Source: an uncultured Maribacter sp.
GTDB lineage: Bacteria > Bacteroidota > Bacteroidia > Flavobacteriales > Flavobacteriaceae
Direction: 5' to 3'
Assembly (NCBI GenBank): GCA_905479535.1
Contig: CAJQMW010000293.1
Span: 1 to 8,692, forward strand
Length of the DNA stretch: 8,692 bases
The notes under the pieces were generated by a model that was not told the DNA's origin, searched no databases, and was given only the letters and a program-made list of their open reading frames with translations. Numbering within the stretch: position 1 is the first letter of the stretch; each line of letters opens with the position of its first letter. This document shows, in pieces, positions 1-6,784 of this stretch. Position numbers and translations under genes: made by a program.

Positions 1-350
1 ACATTGGGGATGGTTATGAATTTTATCAAGCAGCCAGTATAGGCGGTATTGATGGGCTCAGAGGTTTTAGAAATCAGCGTTTTACAGGTAAAACAGCTTA
101 TTATCAAAATACGGATTTACGATTTAGCCTCAGAAAAATGCAGACCAGAATCCTACCAACATCTTTGGGAGTTTTTGCAGGGTATGATTACGGGAGAGTA
201 TGGTTTCCCAATATCAGCTCCAATCGTTGGCATACCTCATACGGAGGTGGGTTTTTCTTGAACGGATCGGATATACTGTCCATAAATCTGGCCTTATTTA
301 ATAGCGAGGATGGCGCACGGTTTACTTTTGGGTTAGGATTCGGTTTTTAA
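1..350 (+). CDS. C-terminal end of an Omp85/BamA-type outer-membrane barrel protein (5' partial)
   Basis: The frame is open from the left edge (first full codon at 3) to TAA at 348-350, giving 115 residues of a C-terminus. Residues 19-29 read LRGFRNQRFTG, which matches the conserved RGF motif in loop 6 of Omp85/TpsB barrels. The rest alternates polar and aromatic residues in short strands rich in Gly, Tyr and Phe (LGVFAGYDYGRVWF, SYGGGFFL), and the protein ends in Phe (LGFGF), as expected of the last barrel strand recognised by the BAM machinery. From memory, this tail resembles flavobacterial proteins in which a calcineurin-like metallophosphoesterase domain precedes an Omp85 barrel; that N-terminal part is outside the window, so a plain BamA/TamA-like protein remains possible. 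It converges with the minus-strand operon and is probably unrelated to it. Confidence 0.8.
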   Translation, partial: IGDGYEFYQAASIGGIDGLRGFRNQRFTGKTAYYQNTDLRFSLRKMQTRILPTSLGVFAGYDYGRVWFPNISSNRWHTSYGGGFFLNGSDILSINLALFNSEDGARFTFGLGFGF

Positions 351-361
351 ATCTAGATAAT

Positions 362-386
362 TCCTCGATGGCTCTGCCTCCGGGGA
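362..386. terminator. imperfect GC-rich hairpin in the convergent spacer, possible terminator
   Basis: The 68-base spacer between the two converging genes contains an inverted repeat. The outer arm TCCTCG (362-367) pairs with CGGGGA (381-386) with one G-T wobble. An inner arm GGC (370-372) pairs with GCC (376-378) around a TCT loop, and a 2x2 internal mismatch separates the arms. The only T-run in the plus direction is at 404-409, too far away for a classic intrinsic terminator; none follows in the minus direction. A second small perfect repeat, TCGATT-TTT-AATCGA, lies at 412-426 across the stop codon of the minus-strand gene. The position fits termination from both sides, but the structure is weak. 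It could instead be a dispersed intergenic palindrome. Confidence 0.35.
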
Positions 387-418
387 TAGTCGGTTTCAAG
401 AAATTTTTTATTCGATTT

Positions 419-1273
419 TTAATCGATGAGTTGGTAGCGGTACAGATTACCGCCTTGCCCGTGGGAAACTTCATCGGAAAGTAATAGGGTAGTGCCATCT
501 AAAAAGCATACGGATTCCAATTGGTTTCTATTTCCCAAGTCAATTTCTTGGATATTAACTTTGGAAAAATCGTCTTCGGAGAAATTGGATAGAACGAATA
601 ACTTGCCATAACTAAGTAAAACAATCTTTTTGCCATCGGGCGAGATGTCCATTCCGGTAATTTGGCAGGTATTCCAGTCTTTGCAGATTTCTAGCGTGCC
701 AATTAATTTCGCTTCGTACTTTCCCTTAACATCTGGAATTTTATAAATGAAAACCTCACCGGTAAAAGGATTTGATCTATTCTTTGTAGCAATGAAAAGG
801 CTATTGCCGTAATGCAATAGCGCCTCTGCGTCATAAAGTCGTTGGGATTTTTCTGGAGGAAATTCTTTTTGCTCCGGATAATAAAATTCAATTTTTTCAG
901 CATCAATTTTATCTCCCGGTTCCGTCTCGGGATTTGGGACTTTATATACGACCAAATCTTTCCGGACGTTATTATTATTGCCGATGTCGGCAATATAAAC
1001 GTTGTTGTTTGAATCCTTTGCCAAATCTTCCCAATCCTTATTTTTGGCGTTTTTCACTTCAAAGGATTTTAGGATATTACCATTAAAATCAACCTTATAG
1101 ATGTCATCTTTGTTACCATTGTCCTCAATTATCCAAACGGTGGAATCCTTTAAGGTCACCATTCCCGAATTTTCTTCTAAATTTCCTGGTAAATCAGCAA
1201 CATATATTAATTGCCCATAATTTGTACAGGATGAGAGAATACATATGAAAACAATATAAAGCGCCCTATTCAT
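419..1273 (-). CDS. beta-propeller-like lipoprotein of unknown function
   Basis: This is a 284-residue protein. Residues 1-16 are a short lipoprotein signal (hydrophobic stretch, then LSSC with the lipidated Cys at 16), so the mature protein is probably membrane-anchored. The body is a series of beta-strand repeats without long helices. Conserved-looking acidic motifs include ENSGM (34-38), IIEDNGN (48-54), NKDWEDLA (78-85), YIADIGNN (93-100) and YDAEALL (147-153). Their spacing recalls propellers of the phytase-like / SMP-30-like type that bind metal in the central channel, but I cannot assign a named family with certainty. Cys197 and Cys203 could form a disulfide. The start ATG at 1271-1273 overlaps the stop of the preceding gene by 8 nt (ATGAATAG), which supports this start and suggests translational coupling. 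It is the last gene of the operon. Confidence 0.8.
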   Translation of the reverse strand: MNRALYIVFICILSSCTNYGQLIYVADLPGNLEENSGMVTLKDSTVWIIEDNGNKDDIYKVDFNGNILKSFEVKNAKNKDWEDLAKDSNNNVYIADIGNNNNVRKDLVVYKVPNPETEPGDKIDAEKIEFYYPEQKEFPPEKSQRLYDAEALLHYGNSLFIATKNRSNPFTGEVFIYKIPDVKGKYEAKLIGTLEICKDWNTCQITGMDISPDGKKIVLLSYGKLFVLSNFSEDDFSKVNIQEIDLGNRNQLESVCFLDGTTLLLSDEVSHGQGGNLYRYQLID

Positions 1274-2183
1274 TTTGATTGGTTAACGGTAAAAAAACTT
1301 CAGCCTTCCATCTTAGTTCGTTGCCACCCAACATAGGGTTGTCAAAGAAAAATTCGATTGGTTTTTTCTCCACGTCAATACCATTTAAATTGGAGTATTC
1401 AAGTAAGGCAAACCAAGCTCTATCCGATATTTGATAGTTACCATGAAATATTGCTTTTAACCCTTTTCTGGGCTTGTTCTTTTTGAATTTTATTTTTTCG
1501 TGATAGGGTAAAGAATCAACTTCTTCAATAGGAAACATAAAACGATAACTAATGGAATCCTTCTCAATATCCCATGATCTTACTTCTAAGCTTGGTTGAG
1601 CCAGAATTGCGATCTTTTTATCATTTAACCACCCTGCGACTTCTGAATTTTTAGAAATCATGGTAGCGGCCTTTTGTGATAATGTACATTCTGTTTCCAA
1701 GTAGGCATAAAAACCTTCTGGAATTTCTTCTACCCCTACTATTTCTACAGTAAATTTCTTTAGATGTGAATCTAGGTTTTTGTTGAAATCCGTAAGCTTG
1801 GAAAGTGCTATGTATTTTAAGGGAGGGTCACTAAATAGGTTCTTAATTCTGGTGGCTATACTATGTTTTCTATCATTGATCCTAACGATAACCGCCGTAC
1901 TGGAATCATTTTTACCGTTAAATTCCCAATTGAATTGCAGTAAACTATCCTGTAGTTTAAAATCCTGCTGAATATTCTGAAAAGGTGTTTTTTTCTCTTT
2001 TAAAAGAGTAAGTCCATTTTCGGCATCCAGCCCCCAACCCTCTGCACTTTTGTAAAGGGTTCCTGGAGATGTTTTTTTTGTAAACCGTATTTGATAGTCG
2101 TAGGGTTTAATAAATAGGTACCAACTAAGAATTAGACCAATAAGAAATACGCTGCCTACAATAATTTTACTTCCTAATCTCAT
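1266..2183 (-). CDS. membrane-anchored GyrI-like / AraC effector-binding domain protein
   Basis: This is a 305-residue protein with a short basic N-terminus and a single hydrophobic helix at about 7-25, which probably tethers it to the inner membrane with the rest outside the cytoplasm. The C-terminal part (about 150-302) looks like a GyrI-like (bacterial effector-binding) domain: strand-rich, with FHGNYQISDRAWFALLEY (246-263), then PIEFFFDNP (275-283), and a final strand EVFLPL (295-300). These correspond to the usual Y-x-G-x-Y, E-x-(Y/F)-x-N-P and terminal P-(I/L/V) signatures. No helix-turn-helix is present, so it is not itself a DNA-binding AraC regulator. Proteins with this fold bind, and in some cases hydrolyse, small organic molecules; its ligand is unknown. 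It starts 4 nt after the haloperoxidase stop and overlaps the next gene, which suggests a shared role, possibly in binding a substrate or product. Confidence 0.75.
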   Translation of the reverse strand: MRLGSKIIVGSVFLIGLILSWYLFIKPYDYQIRFTKKTSPGTLYKSAEGWGLDAENGLTLLKEKKTPFQNIQQDFKLQDSLLQFNWEFNGKNDSSTAVIVRINDRKHSIATRIKNLFSDPPLKYIALSKLTDFNKNLDSHLKKFTVEIVGVEEIPEGFYAYLETECTLSQKAATMISKNSEVAGWLNDKKIAILAQPSLEVRSWDIEKDSISYRFMFPIEEVDSLPYHEKIKFKKNKPRKGLKAIFHGNYQISDRAWFALLEYSNLNGIDVEKKPIEFFFDNPMLGGNELRWKAEVFLPLTNQNE

Positions 2184-2187
2184 AAGT

Positions 2188-3540
2188 TTAAAGGGAAGCC
2201 GTGGCAGATTTATTCTCCATCTTCAATTTATTAACTACAAATTTACCCAAATTGCGACCTTGAGCAACACCAATTTCCACAGCGGAGCGGTAATGAATTC
2301 CGCCGTACATTCTGCTAATTGCAGCTTCATCAGCAGCATTGTTGAAGGATGTAAAACTCCTTTTTGGTAGCCCAAAAGGAACCTCCGTATCATCATCAAA
2401 TGAAAAACCTTCTCCAAAAATAGAAGTGAGTGCTATTGCAGCTGCCCCAGAAACTACACTGTGTCCGCTGGTGTATTCAGGGAAAGGGGGAGTCTGCAAA
2501 ATAGGCTTCCAATTTTCATCAATATGTTGATTTATCAATGTTTCCGGACGTATTAAGTTACTTCTGTACTTTTCATCCCAACAACTTATAAAAGCATCAG
2601 CGATGGCAATGGAGGTTTTAGTGTGAGCATATATGGTATCGTCAAAATCATATCCGGCCTTTTTGGAAGCTATTTTTGTAATGCCCATCCAATGGGCACC
2701 TGGCGTAATTTTTTTGGTTGCGAACATTAAGTGCCCTCTCGTTACCGAAACATACGGATTACAATCCCAAAATTTGGCAATCTCCACTTCTTCCGACTGA
2801 TCGCCGTTTTCAGTAATTTGATTGCTGATGTCGTAAACTTCTTTTAATTCTTTATAAAAATCAGAACCATCCTCCATGGAAAAAGGTGGAGGAGGTACCG
2901 GTTTAAATTGCGCGGCAGAATCAATGGCAAAAGGTCTAATTTTATTCCAATGCGGTTCTATACCATCCATATAAGCGGGTGGGGTGGGCTGCCATCTATA
3001 TGCGTCATCTGTATTAACAGTGAACTTTGGCATAGTTCGGGTTTGGTTATAATTGTCGTTAGACATCCACTGTACAATATGTTGGGCAACATCCAAGCCA
3101 TAGGTTTTTGAATCCTCAAACTGTTTTTCATTGGTGACAGACCAATTGCTATACATACTATCCCTTAACATAATAAGCCTATCCTCTGAGAAAATAAGTT
3201 GTTTGCTAACCTCAAGATGCGCTATAATGGCCGCGAGTTGAGGATGAATATTTTTTGTAGAATCCAATCCGGGTATTTTTTCCAATCCAGGTATTTTACC
3301 GACCAGTGAATTATATTTTGAATTGGAGTGCGAAATAATTTCATAGGCGGCTATGTTGGGATATGCAAAAATTCTGCTTGCTACCGGTGGCGAAAAAATA
3401 TCATGTATCATTATCTCCGTCATCTTGTCCATTACCTTGTAATAAGCATCAGGATCTACAGAAATGGGTTTAGCCTCTTTTTGGCAACTCCCTAAAAAAA
3501 GGATAGTCAAGCCAAAAATTAGAAAATTCTTAAAATTCAT
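2188..3540 (-). CDS. vanadium-dependent haloperoxidase / PAP2-superfamily lipoprotein
   Basis: Starting at the ATG at 3538-3540 the protein has 450 residues: a signal peptide (1-18), a lipobox FLGSC with Cys19, and a largely helical body. The three vanadate/phosphate motifs are in order near the C-terminus: K324-x6-R331-P332, T357-S358-G359-H360, and S409-R410-x5-H416. All residues known in the family to hold vanadate (Lys, two Arg, Ser, Gly) plus the acid-base His and the vanadium-ligating His are present; the only departure is Thr for Pro in PSGH. Family members oxidise halides with hydrogen peroxide, while the same fold also serves acid phosphatases. Halide choice and substrate cannot be read here. 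An upstream in-frame ATG pair (3550-3555) would add five residues; the later start gives the more typical signal peptide. The start lies inside the end of the preceding broken gene (11-nt overlap). Confidence 0.85.
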   Translation of the reverse strand: MNFKNFLIFGLTILFLGSCQKEAKPISVDPDAYYKVMDKMTEIMIHDIFSPPVASRIFAYPNIAAYEIISHSNSKYNSLVGKIPGLEKIPGLDSTKNIHPQLAAIIAHLEVSKQLIFSEDRLIMLRDSMYSNWSVTNEKQFEDSKTYGLDVAQHIVQWMSNDNYNQTRTMPKFTVNTDDAYRWQPTPPAYMDGIEPHWNKIRPFAIDSAAQFKPVPPPPFSMEDGSDFYKELKEVYDISNQITENGDQSEEVEIAKFWDCNPYVSVTRGHLMFATKKITPGAHWMGITKIASKKAGYDFDDTIYAHTKTSIAIADAFISCWDEKYRSNLIRPETLINQHIDENWKPILQTPPFPEYTSGHSVVSGAAAIALTSIFGEGFSFDDDTEVPFGLPKRSFTSFNNAADEAAISRMYGGIHYRSAVEIGVAQGRNLGKFVVNKLKMENKSATASL

Positions 3541-4165
3541 AAAGCTCTGCATCATTATCGTTTATAGTAACTAAGAGAAATTTCTCATTTTTTATAGTAA
3601 TTAAATTGAAATTTCGAATAGCTTTTTGAGTAAAGTTTAGACCAATTTCAGACCCTAAAAGTACCTTATTTTCATCTTTTATCAAAGCCCCATCAAAACC
3701 ATCAAAACGACCATGATAGGGAATTACACCAAAATAATTCCCTCCTACTAATGCCTCTTTTTTCCCATCTCCATCATAATCATGTACTAAAAAAGCGTTT
3801 ATAGGGGATACCTGCAAACTAGTATTGAAGGGATGAAACGCAAACTTCCCATTTTCATTTTTAAGATATCCAGATGAAAGTTCGTGAACCTGAAAAGCAG
3901 TTCCCTGGTCAAGTATTTTTTTATCTACGACTTCGGTCAAGGTTTTACCAGCAAAATCTTTATAAACGGGAAACTTTTTTTTGGTCAATGAAACCAACTG
4001 ACTAGAAAGCGCATCTAAGTCCGCAACTGGATAATACTCATCTTCTTTCTCTAAGGCTAAAATGGTTTCGGTATGACCATTTCCATCAAAATCACCATAG
4101 TACATGAGTAGAGGATATTTAGGCGTCGCATTAAATTTGGTGTTCAAGCCCCAATTACCCAAAAG
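3530..4165 (-). other. in-frame C-terminal remnant beyond the stop (211 codons)
   Basis: This open stretch continues the frame of the interrupted gene and should not be called as an independent protein. Its only early start is a TTG at 4160-4162, three bases after the stop; the first ATG is at 4103-4105, well inside a repeat. It has no signal peptide, yet consists of extracellular propeller sequence: YGDFDGNGHTE and HDYDGDGKKEALVGGN loops, then the FGVIPYHGRFDGFDGALI segment. These match the C-terminus of the upstream paralogue (NDFDNNGTIEQ, QDVNGDGYIDILLGGN, LKPQYSRLDASFGGLLLG). Re-initiation at the TTG could make a fragment, but it would stay in the cytoplasm. Confidence 0.75.
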
Positions 4166-6784
4166 TTAATCTAAATCACCATCACCATCTATATCAAAAG
4201 GGGCTATGGACTGCCACAGACCGTTTAGCTTTTGTTGTAATAGGTCATCGGTAATATCTTTAAAATTACCATTCTCATTTTTAAGAAATTTTGGGGCCAT
4301 CCATTCTCCAACTATAATAAGGTCCAAAAGTCCGTCTGAATTAAAATCAGTAAAAATGGCATCGGTTACGATACCAACTTTCTCCAAGTCAGGAACTTTT
4401 TGTATTTCAAAATTTCCCTTGTTGTTTTTAAAAATATAGGATGGGTTTACACTGCCAAAATCAATGGAAGTAGAACCACTTCCAATAAAAATATCAGGAT
4501 AACTATCGTTGTTGTAATCTCCCACAGCAAGTGCTGAGCTATTAGAAAAATTGGAAGGAAATTCTTTTTTTTCCCAATCATTATCTTTAGGCCCGTATAA
4601 TCTATCTGAAAGGGCATTGGTCTTACCTTTAAATTGCCCACCTCCGGTTACAACGAATAAATCCTGTTTTCCATCTTTGTCAAAATCGGTAATGGAAGCT
4701 CTTATATCTTCATATATGATTTCTGAATTAAACAATGAAGAATCCTTTTTTACGAACGTAGAATCTGTTTGGTAGAATATCTGAGGTTTTGCCCTGGAAG
4801 ACCCTCCAAAATAAATATCATCTTTACTATCCTGGTTTAAATCCCCTACGGACACAGCAGGCCCCCTATCGGTTACCTTGTACGGAATTAATTTTTGCAA
4901 ATCAAAATCGATAAATGAATTTTCTTCGTGCTTAAAATCTATGCCAAAGTTGTCTTTTACTTTAGTGAAAAGAGGTGTGGAATACATTAAGTTTGTCCGA
5001 TGGGAATTCACTTCATTCTCATCGTAGTTTATTTTTAAAGTCTGGTTGGCATCAATATTTTTAACTATCTGAACTTTTTGGTTTGGCCACGTTATCCGAA
5101 TAGAATCTATTTTATTGTTCTTTTTTAAACCAAAATGCAACAATGGTTCCGAAGAAGATTGGAATCCTCTTACCGTATACAATTCTTTGGTCTGAAGTGT
5201 ATTATCAACATACAAGTTTACCTTGGCTCCTATGGCAAAAGTGTTTTTTGTCCTGTAGAGAAGCTTTATTTTTAAATAATTATTATTGCCATTAATTTTA
5301 TTCTGATAAATGGTTGGAGCAGCGTTTAGATTATTCGTGACGATGTCTAAATCGCCATCATTATCTAAATCCCCAAAGGCGGCACCATTGGAAACATTAG
5401 TTTCATCACTCATCCATTTTCCAGACATGTCCTTAAATTTTAGGTCTTTCCCGCCTTTAAAAATGGTATTATGTACATAACCTTTGGGCATTAGATCCAA
5501 CGCCTGTTGATCTACTAGTTTGGTGTTGTTTAGTTTGTTTCTGACCTGATCGTTGGACGTAAAATTTATGTAATCCAAGTCGTTAGGACGTTTTGGAATG
5601 CCGTTAGCTACAAAAAGATCTTGCTCCCCATCTTGGTCAAAATCACTAAAGAGAGCGCTCCAACTCCAGTCTGTCGCCGCTATTCCACTAAGTAGGGCGG
5701 TCTCCGTAAAGGATTGCCCCGCATTGTTTATTTGCAGCATATTTCTGGAGTACTGGTAGTGGTACCCTAACCTTTTTATCCGCAAATCTAACATGGCAAT
5801 ATTATCATCCCCAGATGAGGATTTTAAAACTTTTTCATCCTCCGGAAGCATATCCAAGGAGATAATATCGGGATAACCATCATGATTGATATCCGCTACA
5901 TCGTTACCCATTGAAAAGCGACTAGTATGGCCAAAATATGTTTTCAGGCTTTCGGAAAAAGTTCCGTTTCCATTGTTTAGGTAGTAATAATCATCCTCAT
6001 GGAAATCGTTTCCAACATAAATATCAGGAAAACCATCTAGGTTAAAATCTGAAATTGCAATGCCAAGACCATAACCATTTGCGCCGCCATAAATACCGGC
6101 CTCTATGCTAACATCTGTAAATGAATCGCCATCATTTCGTAGGAGCTTGTCCCCACTTTCGTAGGTTCTATTATTGCGTATTGTTGCTTTTCCAAAGGAG
6201 GTTTCATTATGAATGGCATGGTTAAGAAGATAAAGGTCCAAGTCGCCATCCAAGTCGTAATCTAGTAAAGCTGCATTTGAGCTATAATTGTCATAATCTA
6301 GCCCAAATTGCTCGGACATTTCAGAGAAAGTACCATGACCTTGGTTTATAAATAGCTCGTTATGACCATCAAACCCATTTACTCCTACAACAGCACACAC
6401 ATAAATATCTAAAAGGCCATCTCCGTTAATATCTCCCATTACCGTGCCGGTGTTCCAATCACTATTTCCTGCAACTCCGGCTTTTTCCGTTATATCTTCA
6501 AATTGTAGATTACCCTTGTTTAGGTATAATTTATTTTTTACTTGATTACCGGTAAAAAATATATCCGGTAGTCCGTCATTATCAATATCTCCCAAGGATA
6601 CCCCTCCACCGTTATAAAAGTATAGGTAGTCTAAAATATTTAGGTTGTCGTTCTCTGTTATTATATTTTCAAAAGTAATACCGGATAATTTGGAATCAAC
6701 TTCATCAAAAAGGGAATCAGAACCATTTGAACAAGCTATTACAGCACATAGCGTAAGTAAGGTTATACCTATTCTTTTAATCAT
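4166..6784 (-). CDS. translatable N-terminal part (872 aa) of the interrupted ASPIC/UnbV-VCBS lipoprotein
   Basis: If the TAA is real and read as a stop, this 872-residue product is what the cell makes. Residues 1-17 are a signal peptide and VIAC places the lipidated Cys at 18. Calcium-loop repeats (D-x-D/N-x-D-G-x-x-D) start at about 66, 117, 175, 246, 298, 381 and 472, forming an N-terminal FG-GAP/VCBS propeller. An ASPIC/UnbV domain follows at about 514-587, with NTFAIGAKV, RGFQSS (539-544) and SIRITWP (561-567). A second set of loops begins at about 648, 700, 756, 813 and 864. The protein ends inside the last of these, so the second propeller would lack its closing blades and may not fold stably. 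This layout matches the intact upstream paralogue over the region that both cover. Confidence 0.7.
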   Translation of the reverse strand: MIKRIGITLLTLCAVIACSNGSDSLFDEVDSKLSGITFENIITENDNLNILDYLYFYNGGGVSLGDIDNDGLPDIFFTGNQVKNKLYLNKGNLQFEDITEKAGVAGNSDWNTGTVMGDINGDGLLDIYVCAVVGVNGFDGHNELFINQGHGTFSEMSEQFGLDYDNYSSNAALLDYDLDGDLDLYLLNHAIHNETSFGKATIRNNRTYESGDKLLRNDGDSFTDVSIEAGIYGGANGYGLGIAISDFNLDGFPDIYVGNDFHEDDYYYLNNGNGTFSESLKTYFGHTSRFSMGNDVADINHDGYPDIISLDMLPEDEKVLKSSSGDDNIAMLDLRIKRLGYHYQYSRNMLQINNAGQSFTETALLSGIAATDWSWSALFSDFDQDGEQDLFVANGIPKRPNDLDYINFTSNDQVRNKLNNTKLVDQQALDLMPKGYVHNTIFKGGKDLKFKDMSGKWMSDETNVSNGAAFGDLDNDGDLDIVTNNLNAAPTIYQNKINGNNNYLKIKLLYRTKNTFAIGAKVNLYVDNTLQTKELYTVRGFQSSSEPLLHFGLKKNNKIDSIRITWPNQKVQIVKNIDANQTLKINYDENEVNSHRTNLMYSTPLFTKVKDNFGIDFKHEENSFIDFDLQKLIPYKVTDRGPAVSVGDLNQDSKDDIYFGGSSRAKPQIFYQTDSTFVKKDSSLFNSEIIYEDIRASITDFDKDGKQDLFVVTGGGQFKGKTNALSDRLYGPKDNDWEKKEFPSNFSNSSALAVGDYNNDSYPDIFIGSGSTSIDFGSVNPSYIFKNNKGNFEIQKVPDLEKVGIVTDAIFTDFNSDGLLDLIIVGEWMAPKFLKNENGNFKDITDDLLQQKLNGLWQSIAPFDIDGDGDLD

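Larger units (their letters stand above)
3530..6784 (-). pseudogene. ASPIC/UnbV-VCBS repeat lipoprotein interrupted by one in-frame stop codon
   Basis: Read as one frame from ATG 6784 to TAA 3530, this is a 1084-codon gene whose only flaw is a TAA at 4166-4168 (codon 873). The reading is FDIDGDGDLD, stop, LLGNWGLNTKF, all in the same frame. The upstream paralogue reads DIDNDGDLDFVLGNRGEN at the same place, so the stop stands where an aromatic residue is expected; TAT or TAC (Tyr) to TAA needs one base change. The restored length of about 1084 agrees with roughly 1090 inferred for the paralogue. No other stop or frameshift is seen, so the lesion is recent or a sequence error. The 8-nt overlap with the upstream stop (ATGATTAA, 6777-6784) supports the start. 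The function of this family is not established; it is commonly described as a large, calcium-binding, surface or periplasmic propeller protein. Confidence 0.8.

Noticed and set aside
49..261. A 70-residue plus-strand frame over the Omp85-like tail
   Set aside because: It overlaps the barrel frame, which has a clear RGF motif, beta-barrel pattern and terminal Phe; the alternative frame has none.
703..993. A 96-residue minus-strand frame within the propeller lipoprotein gene
   Set aside because: It lies wholly inside a well-supported gene in another frame and shows no recognisable domain or signal.
3974..3981. A run of eight T as a possible frameshift site or sequencing slip
   Set aside because: The run encodes Lys codons (LTKKKFP) in a frame that stays consistent with the paralogue on both sides, so no shift is needed here.
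3530..4162. A separate 210-residue gene starting at TTG 4162
   Set aside because: It begins in the middle of a conserved DGDLD-x-LLGN motif, has no signal peptide although its sequence is extracellular propeller, and is in frame with the preceding gene across one stop codon. It is the tail of the broken gene.
5346..5375. Short similar DNA stretches (CCATCATTATC and variants) scattered over 4100-8650 as a possible repeat array or CRISPR-like element
   Set aside because: They are the complement of Asp-rich calcium-loop codons (DxDxDG) in the VCBS proteins, irregular in spacing and sequence, and fully explained by the protein repeats.
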